Positions 7,026 to 15,654 of a stretch of 28,435 bases of DNA are shown piece after piece; within the stretch, counting starts at the first letter, position 1, and each line of letters begins with the position of its first letter. The stretch covers positions 1 to 28,435 of the forward strand of contig JAEZFK010000050.1 in the NCBI GenBank assembly GCA_023437715.1, given 5' to 3'. Under the pieces are notes generated by a model that saw only the letters and a program-made list of their open reading frames with translations, made no database searches and had not been told where the DNA came from. Position numbers and translations under genes: made by a program. The stretch comes from Bacillota bacterium. GTDB lineage: Bacteria; Bacillota; Clostridia; Lachnospirales; Lachnospiraceae.

Positions 7026-7088
7026 GAAATATAAATGCCAGATATTGTGCGCGTAAGATGACATTGCGTACCGTATCTGGCATATTTC
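7026..7088 (-). terminator. Hairpin terminating the ddl-murI operon
   Basis: ATGCCAGATA (7035-7044) pairs perfectly with TATCTGGCAT (7074-7083), and outer bases GAAATAT/ATTTC extend it imperfectly. On the minus strand the stem is followed by TTATATTTCTTTTTAC. It lies 38 bases past the DUF1934 stop, where the operon should end, and just after the truncated flavoprotein on the other strand. Confidence 0.55.
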
Positions 7089-7120
7089 TTTCCTGCATCA
7101 CCCTGAGTAAATGCCTTTAT

Positions 7121-7567
7121 TCAGCTCAGCAGATGAATATCCGCCTTTGCCTTTGAATGCACCTCCAATACAATATTGCATTCCGACACATGCTGATAAT
7201 TAATGTCCAGGGAATAGGCCACAAGCACTCTTAAGCGGTCCTCTTCCTCCTGGATCTGGATATCATTGGTGCTGATTCCGATCATCAGCTCTCCCACAGG
7301 AGTGGCATAGCAGGACATGTTTTTTTTATCCTTTTCAAATGTCATATGAGCCCTGGAATTTCCCCGTTTGATGATGTCCAGCCCCTGGCGGTGTATTTTT
7401 ATGGTGTTTTTTGTTACGCCTTCCACCCCTTCCTGGATTTCATCATACAGAATATAGTGGCTGCCGTTTTTTAAGAAATAGTCCCCGGCAGTTATCATTT
7501 CCATTGTATTGCTATCATCTTCTGCCATCTGCATTCCGCTGATGCTGATCAGAACGTCTCTTGTCAT
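7121..7567 (-). CDS. DUF1934 family protein (YwiB-like)
   Basis: A 148-residue protein of the DUF1934 family, a small beta-barrel fold resembling lipocalin-type barrels; its function is not known. I start it at the ATG at 7567 (MTRDVLISISGMQ), because AAAGGAG lies 8 bases upstream and the family starts there; the frame is open further upstream without a ribosome site. Visible features are V-L-I-S-I-S-G at the N-terminus and alternating strands through D-Y-F-L-K-N-G-S-H-Y-I-L-Y-D-E. The segment YATPVGELMIGISTNDI near 92-108 resembles the family's T-P-x-G-x-L core. A C-terminal S-L-D-I-N-Y-Q-H-V-S-E-C-N-I follows. It starts 13 bases after murI and is the last gene of the ddl-murI operon, a common pairing in Clostridia. 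No signal peptide. Confidence 0.85.
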   Translation of the reverse strand: MTRDVLISISGMQMAEDDSNTMEMITAGDYFLKNGSHYILYDEIQEGVEGVTKNTIKIHRQGLDIIKRGNSRAHMTFEKDKKNMSCYATPVGELMIGISTNDIQIQEEEDRLRVLVAYSLDINYQHVSECNIVLEVHSKAKADIHLLS

Positions 7568-7580
7568 ATCGTAAGCTCCT

Positions 7581-8399
7581 TTAAAACTCCTCAATGTTTA
7601 TCTGTCTTGTCTCTTTTACCTGTCCGGGCAGGATGGAGGTGGCAAAGCTTGTGAACTTCTCCGCCAGATCGCTGACATAGAAGCGGTATTTTTCCCTGCT
7701 GTCAACCTCCGGCTGGCACAGCAGGCCCTTTTCTGTCAAAACCTGCTTCAGCTCAAGGGCTGTTTCATAGGCAGGGTTTACAAGAGTTACCTCCGGGCCC
7801 ATAAGCCGGCCGACCGTGGAACGCAGCAGCGGATAATGGGTGCAGCCAAGGACCAGGGTATCAATATATTTCCCTTTTAATTCACTTAAATACCTGGAAG
7901 CGATTTCATCCGTAACGGAATCATGAAGAAGTCCTTCCTCCACAAGGGGTACCAGAAGGGGACATGGCTTTCCGGTCACTTCAATATCGGAACGCATTTC
8001 CGTCATGACTCTGGTGTATACTCCGCTTCGTATGGTTCCTTCTGTTCCGATAATTCCGATTTTACCGTTTTTTGTAGCTTCAACAGCGGTTTTCGCTCCG
8101 GCGTGGATCACACCCAGAATGGGAATATCCATTTCCCTTTCCACCGCTTCGAGTGCATAGGCGGTGGCTGTGTTGCAGGCGATGACAATGGCCTTCACAT
8201 CCTGGGTCAGTAAAAAACGGATGATCTGTCTTGTAAAGCGAATTACCGTGTTGCCGGATTTATTTCCGTAAGGCACTCTTGCCGTATCGCCGAAATACAC
8301 GATCCGTTCATCGGGCATCTGTCTCATGATTTCCCGGGCCACCGTCAGGCCGCCTACGCCGGAATCAAATACTCCTATAGGGGAATTTCTGTCTGCCAT
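7581..8399 (-). CDS. murI: Glutamate racemase
   Basis: This enzyme converts L-glutamate to D-glutamate, needed for the second residue of the peptidoglycan stem peptide. It has 272 residues, a normal length. Both catalytic cysteines are in place: C75 in VIACNTATA and C186 in LGCTHYPLL. The N-terminal phosphate/substrate loop GVFDSGVGGLT (9-19) and the segment FGDTARVPYG (36-45) are as in the family. The start ATG has AGGAGG at 8404-8410, which sits directly after the ddl stop (12-base gap), so translation is probably coupled. It sits between ddl and the DUF1934 gene. It is cytoplasmic and presumably essential. Confidence 0.96.
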   Translation of the reverse strand: MADRNSPIGVFDSGVGGLTVAREIMRQMPDERIVYFGDTARVPYGNKSGNTVIRFTRQIIRFLLTQDVKAIVIACNTATAYALEAVEREMDIPILGVIHAGAKTAVEATKNGKIGIIGTEGTIRSGVYTRVMTEMRSDIEVTGKPCPLLVPLVEEGLLHDSVTDEIASRYLSELKGKYIDTLVLGCTHYPLLRSTVGRLMGPEVTLVNPAYETALELKQVLTEKGLLCQPEVDSREKYRFYVSDLAEKFTSFATSILPGQVKETRQINIEEF

Positions 8400-8411
8400 A
8401 ATATTCCTCCT

Positions 8412-9476
8412 CTACTGCCTGAAACGGTCCATGGCCTGATCCATCAGCCGGTCCACCAGTTGGTTCTTGTTCACTCCCGCCGCCTCCCAGAGCATGGGAT
8501 ACATGCTGATGGCCGTAAATCCCGGCATGGTGTTGATTTCATTGAATACCACGGTTCCGTCCGCTTTCACAAAGAAGTCCACCCGGGCCAGGCCGTAGCC
8601 GTCTACGGCCTGGAAAATGGCCTTGGCGGCTTTTCTCACCCGCTCTGCCGCACCTTCCGGAAGCTCAGGGTTTACTACGGTTCTTGAATCGGAATTATAG
8701 TATTTGGCGTCAAAATCATAGAACTGGGCTGCCGCCAGGATCTCTCCCACTCCGGAAGCCTCTATGGGGGAATTTCCCCCTCCCAGCACTGCGCATTCGA
8801 TTTCCCGTCCGACAATCATCTCTTCCACCAGAATCTTACGGTCATGGTTTGCCGCTTCCTCTAATGCGGCAATAAGCTCCGTACGGCTGCCAGCCCGGCT
8901 GACGCCCTTGGAGGAGCCTGCATTTGACGGCTTTACGAATACAGGATAGGAGAAACGGCTTTCCACCTTGCCGGCCACGGTTTCCATATCCTTTAAATCA
9001 TGGCGCATTACCGCCACATAGGCCGCCTGCTTTACGCCCAGATCGTCTACAATGATTTTTGTATACAGTTTATCCATGGAAACGGCTGAGGCCAGCACGC
9101 CGCAGCCTACATAGGGGATTCCTGCCAGCTCCAAAAGGCCCTGAACCGTTCCGTCCTCCCCGAATAAGCCGTGAAGCACGGGAAATACCACATGAGCTTT
9201 CCTTATTTCCGTTTTTCCATCGGACATGAGGATGACGCCGCCCATGACCGCGTCGGGGGAGAGAACGGCGTTTACAGTTCCCTTTCTCCATTCCCCGCTC
9301 TCAATGGCTTCCACGGAGTCGGTTTTAATCCAGCGTCCTTCCTCTGTGATTCCGATGATAAGCAGATCGTATTTTTCTTTATTTATATGGTTAATAACAT
9401 TGACGACCGACATACAGGACACAATATGCTCCGAAGACTGGCCGCCAAACAGTATAACCGCGGTTTTTTTATCCAT
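8412..9476 (-). CDS. ddl: D-alanine--D-alanine ligase
   Basis: This ATP-grasp enzyme joins two D-alanines for the end of the peptidoglycan precursor. It has 354 residues, normal for the family. Motifs: VILFGGQSSEHIVS at 7-20 (E16 is a substrate-binding residue), the ATP-grasp segment F-V-K-P-S-N-A-G-S-S-K-G-V-S in the middle, and the metal/ATP loop FNEINTMPGFT with E313 and N315. The omega-loop reads FYDFDAKYY, with the Tyr typical of D-Ala-D-Ala enzymes. D-Ala-D-Lac (VanA-type) ligases differ here, so vancomycin-type specificity is unlikely. The start ATG has GGAGAAGTAAA upstream. It is the first gene of the ddl > murI > DUF1934 operon, with its own sigma-A promoter at 9518-9545. Confidence 0.96.
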   Translation of the reverse strand: MDKKTAVILFGGQSSEHIVSCMSVVNVINHINKEKYDLLIIGITEEGRWIKTDSVEAIESGEWRKGTVNAVLSPDAVMGGVILMSDGKTEIRKAHVVFPVLHGLFGEDGTVQGLLELAGIPYVGCGVLASAVSMDKLYTKIIVDDLGVKQAAYVAVMRHDLKDMETVAGKVESRFSYPVFVKPSNAGSSKGVSRAGSRTELIAALEEAANHDRKILVEEMIVGREIECAVLGGGNSPIEASGVGEILAAAQFYDFDAKYYNSDSRTVVNPELPEGAAERVRKAAKAIFQAVDGYGLARVDFFVKADGTVVFNEINTMPGFTAISMYPMLWEAAGVNKNQLVDRLMDQAMDRFRQ

Positions 9477-9517
9477 TTTACTTCTCCTTGCCGATTTCTT
9501 GATTTTACAGCGTTTAT

Positions 9518-9545
9518 ATTATAACACATATGGTTACAATTACAA
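9518..9545 (-). promoter_or_regulatory. Sigma-A promoter of the ddl operon
   Basis: On the minus strand: TTGTAA (9540-9545), 16-base spacer, TATAAT (9518-9523). A second TTGTAA lies directly adjacent (9534-9539) and forms a 6-bp tandem repeat with the first. It is about 42 bases upstream of the ddl start, in the divergent intergenic region shared with spoIIR. Confidence 0.65.
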
Positions 9546-9577
9546 ATAGATTCCAGAAAAAACACCCTTCGGGTTTA

Positions 9578-9586
9578 TGCTATAAT
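9578..9586 (+). promoter_or_regulatory. Extended -10 element upstream of spoIIR
   Basis: TGC-TATAAT at 9578-9586 is a consensus extended -10, 19 bases before the spoIIR ATG. No good -35 is visible. In Bacillus spoIIR is driven by the forespore sigma-F; I do not see a clear sigma-F promoter here. With so little room for a leader, this may be the site or a chance match. Confidence 0.4.
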
Positions 9587-9605
9587 TAGGAAAGGAGAAG
9601 CACTT

Positions 9606-10232
9606 ATGAAACAGAAACGTGACTTATTTTTATGTATTACCTGCCTGCTGCTGGCGCTTTTATTCACCATGGCGGAAAATCGCCAGGAGGATGAGGCCCT
9701 GGCCGCCCGCATTGCGCCGGAAATCCTGCGTTTCCATGTCCTGGCAAACAGCGACAGCCAGGAGGATCAGAGTCTTAAATTAAAAGTTCGTACCATGCTG
9801 CTGGATTCAATATATGAAGGCCTGGGAGAAAATGCATCCCTGGAGAAAACGAAAGCCTACGTTCTTTCTCATCAGAAGAGCCTGGAGAGAAAAGCGGAAC
9901 ATTACATGAAGACGCTGGGATATGATTATCCCGCACATATGGAGCTGACCAACTGCTATTTTCCTACCAAAACCTATGGAGACATGGTATTTCCCTGCGG
10001 GAATTACGAAGCCGTCCGGGTAAAAATAGGCGAAGGAAAAGGACGCAACTGGTGGTGCGTCCTTTATCCTCCCCTTTGTTTCACCGATTCTTCCTATGCC
10101 GTTGTCCCGGATACCTCAAAGAGAATCCTTCAGGAATCCGTGGATGCGGCAGACTATAAAATATTGAACCGGGAAAGTCCGAAAATCCATATTCGTTTTA
10201 AGCTTGCGGAGCTGCTTGGGAAGAAGTCATAA
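9606..10232 (+). CDS. spoIIR: Stage II sporulation protein R
   Basis: SpoIIR is made in the forespore, exported, and signals the mother-cell protease SpoIIGA to process pro-sigma-E. The 208-residue protein begins with an uncleaved-type signal or anchor (hydrophobic 7-22). It then has the family motifs RFHVLANSDS at 42-51, D-Q-x-L-K-L-K-V-R at 54-62, and NWWCVLYPPLCF at 148-159. The start ATG has AAAGGAG upstream. It diverges from ddl, and its last 35 bases overlap the end of the TolC-like gene on the other strand (tail to tail). Its presence indicates an endospore-forming lineage. Confidence 0.95.
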   Translation: MKQKRDLFLCITCLLLALLFTMAENRQEDEALAARIAPEILRFHVLANSDSQEDQSLKLKVRTMLLDSIYEGLGENASLEKTKAYVLSHQKSLERKAEHYMKTLGYDYPAHMELTNCYFPTKTYGDMVFPCGNYEAVRVKIGEGKGRNWWCVLYPPLCFTDSSYAVVPDTSKRILQESVDAADYKILNRESPKIHIRFKLAELLGKKS

Positions 10233-11433
10233 TGATTCCGTCTGCCGCCCACTGATAGGTATCCCAGGCCTGGTACAAGGTGTTATAGGCGCTCTGCTTT
10301 CCGCTTTCCGCCTGTAAAAATGCCATCTGGGCCTGTAAGTAATTGATTTTTCCCAGCATTCCAAGCTGGTAGGAACGGTCTGCCTTTCCCTTTTCCAGGG
10401 TGGCCCTTTCATAGGCGGTGCAGGCAGCGTCATAAGCGGATTTTGCCTGCTGGACCGCCTGATAATAGGACTGCATGGTGACCCTTATGGTCTGCTCGCT
10501 TTGGGAAACGCTGTCGTCCTTATTCTTCATTCCGGTAGTGGACTGGTCGGAGGCCGCATGGCGTTCTTTAATTAAGTCATAATTATTCCCTATGGCCTTT
10601 GCCGTATCTGCCTCTAAATCTATGGCGGAAAGAGCCGCCATATCCAGCTCCGGAACGGTTCCGATGGCCGCGGTTGAATCAGAGGAATATCCGGTCATTA
10701 AGTATAAGGACCTCCTAAGGCTGTCAATGGTATTGTCCAGGGAGAGCAGAGAGGCCTGGGCGGAAAGCACCCCTTTATGAGCGGAAAGCATATCTGCCTC
10801 CGTGGCCATTCCCAGCTGGAAGCTTAAATTCTGGGTATCATAGGCCGCAGTGCTGAGCTCCGACGCTTTCTGAAGCAGGTCCCTGCTGGCCAGAGCGCTG
10901 TTGTAGCCGATCATGATCTGATTGGCATAATAGGTATAATTTTTAGCCGCATAAGTGATATTGGAATTTACCGAGGAATCAGACCGTTCCATGACCTCCA
11001 GCCCTCTTCCAATCTTATCTGCCTGTGTTCCCACGGCATCTGCCGTGCCGTCTAAGACCATGTAAAGAGGAACTGTCATTCCGTCAACCGTGGTCATCTC
11101 TCCCGAATCCTTTGCCTGATCGGCATCATCCCTTAAGTCCTTGACGTATCTGCGCATCTTCTCGTAGATATACCGGTAACTGTCTATGCCGTCGCTGACC
11201 TGGGTTGATATGTTCTTCACGCTGGGATTAAAATATCTCACTAAATCCGGCAGCTCGCCAAATTCAATGGACTGGTCATTAAGCTTACCCCACTGCTCCT
11301 CTGTTACCCCGTCCGGAACAGGCTCCTCCGTCTGTCCGGGGCCCACTGCAGCGTAAGCCTGAACCGCCGGAGCCGCCGCAGAGACGGTGAGAATCGCAGC
11401 CAGGCAGAGCGGTAAAAAACTTCTCTTTCTCAT
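10198..11433 (-). CDS. TolC-like (OEP family) protein, second copy
   Basis: A 411-residue exported protein of the TolC/outer-membrane-efflux family, here in a bacterium that appears to lack an outer membrane. Residues 1-28 form a signal peptide (basic start, hydrophobic core, AYA before the mature end). The rest is long amphipathic helices with two related halves. The C-terminal half carries the typical A-x-x-S-Y-Q-L-G-M-L-G-K-I-N-Y-L-Q-A-Q segment. Segment W-G-K-L-N-D-Q-S-I-E-F-G-E-L near 47-60 is repeated with changes in the neighbouring gene, so the two are tandem paralogues. It starts 4 bases after that gene, its AGGAGG lying in the upstream gene's end. It is last in the efflux operon. 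It probably forms a helical tube or adaptor outside the membrane; the exact role in Gram-positives is unknown. Confidence 0.8.
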   Translation of the reverse strand: MRKRSFLPLCLAAILTVSAAAPAVQAYAAVGPGQTEEPVPDGVTEEQWGKLNDQSIEFGELPDLVRYFNPSVKNISTQVSDGIDSYRYIYEKMRRYVKDLRDDADQAKDSGEMTTVDGMTVPLYMVLDGTADAVGTQADKIGRGLEVMERSDSSVNSNITYAAKNYTYYANQIMIGYNSALASRDLLQKASELSTAAYDTQNLSFQLGMATEADMLSAHKGVLSAQASLLSLDNTIDSLRRSLYLMTGYSSDSTAAIGTVPELDMAALSAIDLEADTAKAIGNNYDLIKERHAASDQSTTGMKNKDDSVSQSEQTIRVTMQSYYQAVQQAKSAYDAACTAYERATLEKGKADRSYQLGMLGKINYLQAQMAFLQAESGKQSAYNTLYQAWDTYQWAADGIIMTSSQAAPQA

Positions 11434-11437
11434 TTTA

Positions 11438-12592
11438 TCAGCCTCCTGTTGAAGCCAGGCCGTTCACCGCATTGTCATAAGTCTGAACCGCCTGGAACAG
11501 GGTAAGCTCTGCGGTCTTAACAGCAATGCTCTTTGTGTTATAGGCGTTCTTCTGCTTAAGGTAATCCAGCCTGCTTAAGGAACCGACCTGATATTTCCGG
11601 TCAGCAGTCTCCATGTTCTTACTCTCCAGGCCGAACTCCGCATTGGCCTGGTCATAGGCAGCCTTGGCCTGCATAACGGCCTGGTAATTCTTAACCATAT
11701 CCGTGCCTATATTCTGCTGGTTGCTTGAAATGGTCTGTTTCAGGGTCTCCTTTGTAACATCGGCAGTGGCATTTTCCAGCCTTCTGTTATTGATCTTTAA
11801 GGTGTAATTATTCTGAAGCGCCGTTTCCTTGTCTGCATCCAGGTTCATGGCTGCAATGTGTTCCATGTCCACAGCCGGAATCTCCCTGATCTCCGGGGCA
11901 TCGTTGTATTTCCACCCCAGCATGATGCAGAGCTTCTGCCTGGTTTCTTCTATGGAGGCCGTCAGCTTATCAATAGAAGTCTGAGTGTTCTGGATGTTTT
12001 CCTGAGCGGAAAGCACGTCAACCTGGGTAGCCATGCCTGCATTCTTTCTTGTCACCGTGGAATCATAGACCGCCTGCAAGAGCTCCAGACTGTCCTTTGA
12101 GCTTTCTAACTCCTGCTGCTGTTTAAAATAGGAAATCATGGAGGACTGGGCGGAGGCCACCAGATTTGCTTCATCCAGAGCATAGGTGAGCTGGTCTACA
12201 GTTAAATCCTCCGTATTTTTATCCGCCTGCTCCTCTGCCTGCCTGGCTGCAACCGCAAAGTTGGCATCCTGGACTGCACTGTCATCATCCCCGGTTATGC
12301 TGCTTCTGGCAGTGTCTGCCGCATCCCGGTAATACTGGGCATATTCATCGCTGGTGACACGACTGTCTTTCTTCTTATCGTTAATATCCAGCTGATTTTT
12401 CTGTACCGTCACATTGTACTCATGGATCAGGCCGGCCAGCTCTCCGTATTCCATGGTATTATCCCGGAGCTGGGCCCATTCCTCAGCAGTTCTTGCAAAT
12501 TCCGGACTTCCGGCCCACACTGTGGCCGCCGGCCCGGAAGCAGTGAGCACTGCTGCAAGGCAGCAGGCGCTGATCTGTTTCCATTTTCTCAT
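11438..12592 (-). CDS. TolC-like (OEP family) protein, first copy
   Basis: A 384-residue TolC-family protein with a signal peptide (about 1-27, ending near V-W-A-G). Coiled-coil-forming helices follow. Near residues 39-52 it has W-A-Q-L-R-D-N-T-M-E-Y-G-E-L, matching the downstream paralogue. The signature segment K-Y-Q-V-G-S-L-S-R-L-D-Y-L-K-Q-K near the C-terminus is typical of OEP repeats. It is shorter than Gram-negative TolC (about 470 residues), and I see no obvious beta-barrel strands. It starts 11 bases after the RND permease stop with AAGGAGG upstream. By position it is the third component of the export complex. Confidence 0.82.
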   Translation of the reverse strand: MRKWKQISACCLAAVLTASGPAATVWAGSPEFARTAEEWAQLRDNTMEYGELAGLIHEYNVTVQKNQLDINDKKKDSRVTSDEYAQYYRDAADTARSSITGDDDSAVQDANFAVAARQAEEQADKNTEDLTVDQLTYALDEANLVASAQSSMISYFKQQQELESSKDSLELLQAVYDSTVTRKNAGMATQVDVLSAQENIQNTQTSIDKLTASIEETRQKLCIMLGWKYNDAPEIREIPAVDMEHIAAMNLDADKETALQNNYTLKINNRRLENATADVTKETLKQTISSNQQNIGTDMVKNYQAVMQAKAAYDQANAEFGLESKNMETADRKYQVGSLSRLDYLKQKNAYNTKSIAVKTAELTLFQAVQTYDNAVNGLASTGG

Positions 12593-12603
12593 ATTAATCC
12601 TCC

Positions 12604-15600
12604 TTACTCGAATGGCTCTTCTTTGTGCTTATATTTTTTGCCGCTCATTATGATATATAATACCGGCAGTATCAAAAGTGATAAAAATGTGGATGATACA
12701 AGTCCGCCGATATTTACCAGCGCAAGTCCCTGCATCAGTTCTCCGTTATCTCCTCTTCCCATGGCTAAAGGAATCAGGGAAAGGATTGCGATCACCGCCG
12801 TCATAAGAATGGGACGGAGACGGGTGACACCTGCCTCAATAACAGCTTCCCGCTTATCCATGCTGGAACGATACTGGTTTGCCGTATCCACATAAAGGAT
12901 GCCTGCATTCAGCACGGTACCAATCAACACCAGAAATCCCAGAAGGGACGTCATGCTGATGGGGACTCCCGTAATTGCCATGAGTCCAAAGGACCCGATA
13001 AAGCTGAAAGGAATGGTGGTCATAACCATCAGAGAGAATATGGGCGATTCAAACTGTGCCGCTAAAACTACGAAAATGAGGAAAACGGCTGTTGCAATTG
13101 CCATGAACAGGCTGGAAAACTCTTCCGCCATGGACTCATCCTCGCTGTTGGTACCCCTTGTTATGGTGGAGCTTAAATATTTGTTCACGATCTCCTGGTC
13201 AATGGTCTTCTTGGCTTCTGCCTTATCCTTTTCTGTCTTGACCATATCCGTAAATGAACCTGTTACTGTAACTAAAAACTGTTTATTCTTTCTGGTAATT
13301 ACAGAAGGGCTGTCTTCGTAGCCGATGGAAGCGATATCCGTAAGTGCCACAGAACCGCCTGAATTGTTGGGGATCGTAATTCCCTCCACCTTATCCAGGG
13401 TATCATAGGAATCCTTTGGATATTCCACCTGGACGGAGACTTCCTGACCATCCTGGTCAAATGTAGTGGCTTCCACGCCGCTCAGCATGCTGTTTAGCAG
13501 CCCGCCTACGGCTGACGGAGCAACATCTTCCGCCGCTGCCTTTAGGGGGTCAACACGGACCTTGATAACAGGGGCTGCATTTTCAAGATCTGAATGCACC
13601 TTTATCAGCTCTGGCCGTCCCGTAAGCTCCTTTACCATCTGATCTGCCGTATTTTTCAGCTCATCTAACTGGGAGCCCTGCAGCATGACTTCAAAATCAC
13701 TGGTGCTGGTTGACATGCTCATGGAAGAGGCCATATCTACGGTAATGTTGCAGTCGGGAAGCTGGCCCATTTCCTTTTTCCACTTGTTCATCACCTGCTT
13801 GGTACTGAGTTTTCTGTCATCCTTTAAATATGCTGTCAGACTTCCGGCTGAGGTTCCGCTTAGGCTTAGGCCGCTGCCGCCGTATGTCACTGTATAGGAT
13901 TTTAAATCTGCTTCACCGGTAACGATTGATTCCACTTTCTGGAGAATCTTATCGGTTTCTTCTATCTTAAGGCCTGGCTTTGTCTCTATGGTAACGGAGA
14001 TGGTTCCCTGATCCACATCAGGCATCAGCTCAACGCCCAGCTTGCCTGCGATCATAAAGGATACAACCAGGAGCACTACGGAGCCGAGTATTATGGCTGC
14101 CTTTCTGTTAAGGGCCCTGCCAATGAGCTTGCGGTAACCACTCTGCATGGCCTTTACAATGCCGCCTAAGGGAGAATTATGCTTTTCAACCGGGCGGTAT
14201 TTAATATAGCACAGAGGCACAATGGTCATGGCGGATATGAGGGAGGCCAGCATACAGAATATGATGGTAAAGCCCAGAGGCTTAAAGAGCTGCCCTGTCA
14301 TTCCTGCCAGAAAAACCAGAGGGATGAATACGACGCATTTTGTAAAGGTACCGCCCATAATGGACTGCAATACGGTTTTGGTACCTACCACAGCCGAGGT
14401 TTCATAATCGTCATCCTTATGAGATCGGAAACAGCTCTCCAGCACAACGATGGAGTCATCCACCATCATTCCGACGCCCAGAACAATGGCGCTCATGGTA
14501 ATAATGTTCATGGAAAATCCCATTGCAGCCATCAGGATCAATGCTACCAGAATGGATACAGGGATGGAGCTTCCTACAATCAGGGACGCCTTGATATCCC
14601 CGAAGAACAGGAAAATAATGATCATGGAAATGATAACCGCCAATATCATGGTCTCTTTCACGCTGTCCAGGGACGCTATGATCTGGTCGCTGGTATCGTC
14701 AATTACTGTGATATCCAGGTTGGAATGCTCTTTCTTCAAGGTGTCAATGGTCTTGTTTACAGCCTTTGACACATCCACCGCACTGTACTTCTGCTGCTTG
14801 TTGATGGATAAGGTAATGGTATCCTGACCGTTGTATCGGCCGATGGCCTCCTGGTCCTTGACCGTCTGTTCAATATCGGCCACATCTTCCATGTAAATGG
14901 TCTTTCCATTGCCAGCCACAATGGGAACCTTCTTTAAGCTTTCCGCCGTCTTTACTTCTACTGCCGTACTGACGGAGAGCTCCTGCTTTCCGACTCCCGT
15001 AGTTCCTGCGGGATAGGTGAAGTCAGCCGCCTGGATGGCCTTGCTGATGGAATCCATGGTCAGACCGTACTGGTCCATCTTTTCCGGGATCAGCCGGACC
15101 CTGATATAGCCTTCCTGGCCGCCGCTTAAGCTTACGCTGGCGACCGAAGAAACTTTTTCAAATTCAGGCACAATATCGTTGTTTACATAGTTATAAAGAT
15201 TTTCCTGGGAGGGATCATTTACCGCCAGGGTCACGACAGGCATGTCGCTCATGTTAAATTCCATAATGCTTGGGGTATCCACATCATCAGGAAGTTCAAC
15301 GCTGTCCAGCTTTTTCTTTAAATCGGAATATGCCTTGTTCATGTCGGTACCGTACTCATATTGTACCGTTATGATGGAAACATTTTCCTTGGAGGTGGAC
15401 TGCACGGTTTTTATTCCGGAAAGGGTGCTCACCACATCCTCCACCGGCTTGGTCACCAGGTCATTGACGTCCTCCGGGCTGGCCCCGGCGTAAACGCTGC
15501 TGATTATCTGGACCGGATAGCTCATTTCCGGGATCAGCTCCATTTTCGCTGAAAAAACGGAAGAGAGGCCGAACACGGCCAGGCACAGCACAATCAAAAC

Positions 15601-15642
15601 CACTGTAACCGGTCGTTTTAAAGCGGCTTTCGTAATTCCCAT
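12604..15642 (-). CDS. RND-family efflux permease (AcrB/SwrC type)
   Basis: A 1012-residue proton-driven exporter with the RND plan: TM1 near 10-32, a large extracellular loop, TM2-6 in the 330-470 region, TM7 near 510-530, a second loop, and TM8-12 at the C-terminus. The TM4 acid pair is present (D395-D396 in GVGMMVDDSIVV). The position equivalent to AcrB Lys940 appears to be Asn, in G-T-V-L-N-A-G-I-L, as in many Firmicutes relatives. The first loop has the usual A-G-A-S-P-E-D-V and P-V-E-D segments. It would export drugs, surfactants or lipophilic compounds; the substrate cannot be told from sequence. It lies between the membrane-fusion protein (12-base gap) and the first TolC-like gene. 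The start ATG has GGGGG upstream. Confidence 0.92.
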   Translation of the reverse strand: MGITKAALKRPVTVVLIVLCLAVFGLSSVFSAKMELIPEMSYPVQIISSVYAGASPEDVNDLVTKPVEDVVSTLSGIKTVQSTSKENVSIITVQYEYGTDMNKAYSDLKKKLDSVELPDDVDTPSIMEFNMSDMPVVTLAVNDPSQENLYNYVNNDIVPEFEKVSSVASVSLSGGQEGYIRVRLIPEKMDQYGLTMDSISKAIQAADFTYPAGTTGVGKQELSVSTAVEVKTAESLKKVPIVAGNGKTIYMEDVADIEQTVKDQEAIGRYNGQDTITLSINKQQKYSAVDVSKAVNKTIDTLKKEHSNLDITVIDDTSDQIIASLDSVKETMILAVIISMIIIFLFFGDIKASLIVGSSIPVSILVALILMAAMGFSMNIITMSAIVLGVGMMVDDSIVVLESCFRSHKDDDYETSAVVGTKTVLQSIMGGTFTKCVVFIPLVFLAGMTGQLFKPLGFTIIFCMLASLISAMTIVPLCYIKYRPVEKHNSPLGGIVKAMQSGYRKLIGRALNRKAAIILGSVVLLVVSFMIAGKLGVELMPDVDQGTISVTIETKPGLKIEETDKILQKVESIVTGEADLKSYTVTYGGSGLSLSGTSAGSLTAYLKDDRKLSTKQVMNKWKKEMGQLPDCNITVDMASSMSMSTSTSDFEVMLQGSQLDELKNTADQMVKELTGRPELIKVHSDLENAAPVIKVRVDPLKAAAEDVAPSAVGGLLNSMLSGVEATTFDQDGQEVSVQVEYPKDSYDTLDKVEGITIPNNSGGSVALTDIASIGYEDSPSVITRKNKQFLVTVTGSFTDMVKTEKDKAEAKKTIDQEIVNKYLSSTITRGTNSEDESMAEEFSSLFMAIATAVFLIFVVLAAQFESPIFSLMVMTTIPFSFIGSFGLMAITGVPISMTSLLGFLVLIGTVLNAGILYVDTANQYRSSMDKREAVIEAGVTRLRPILMTAVIAILSLIPLAMGRGDNGELMQGLALVNIGGLVSSTFLSLLILPVLYIIMSGKKYKHKEEPFE

Positions 15643-15654
15643 ATGGCCGCCCCC

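Noticed and set aside
6757..7156. Frames on both strands (6757-7101 minus and 6830-7156 plus) across the end of the flavoprotein fragment
   Set aside because: They are shadow frames over the flavoprotein fragment and the terminator hairpin; no ribosome site or family motif.
8412..9476. VanA/VanB-type D-Ala-D-Lac ligase
   Set aside because: The omega-loop keeps the Tyr of D-Ala-D-Ala ligases, and no vanH or vanX partner is nearby.
14179..14769. 196-codon plus-strand frame inside the RND permease gene
   Set aside because: His-, Gln- and Asn-rich translation typical of an antisense shadow; the minus-strand RND protein is unambiguous here.
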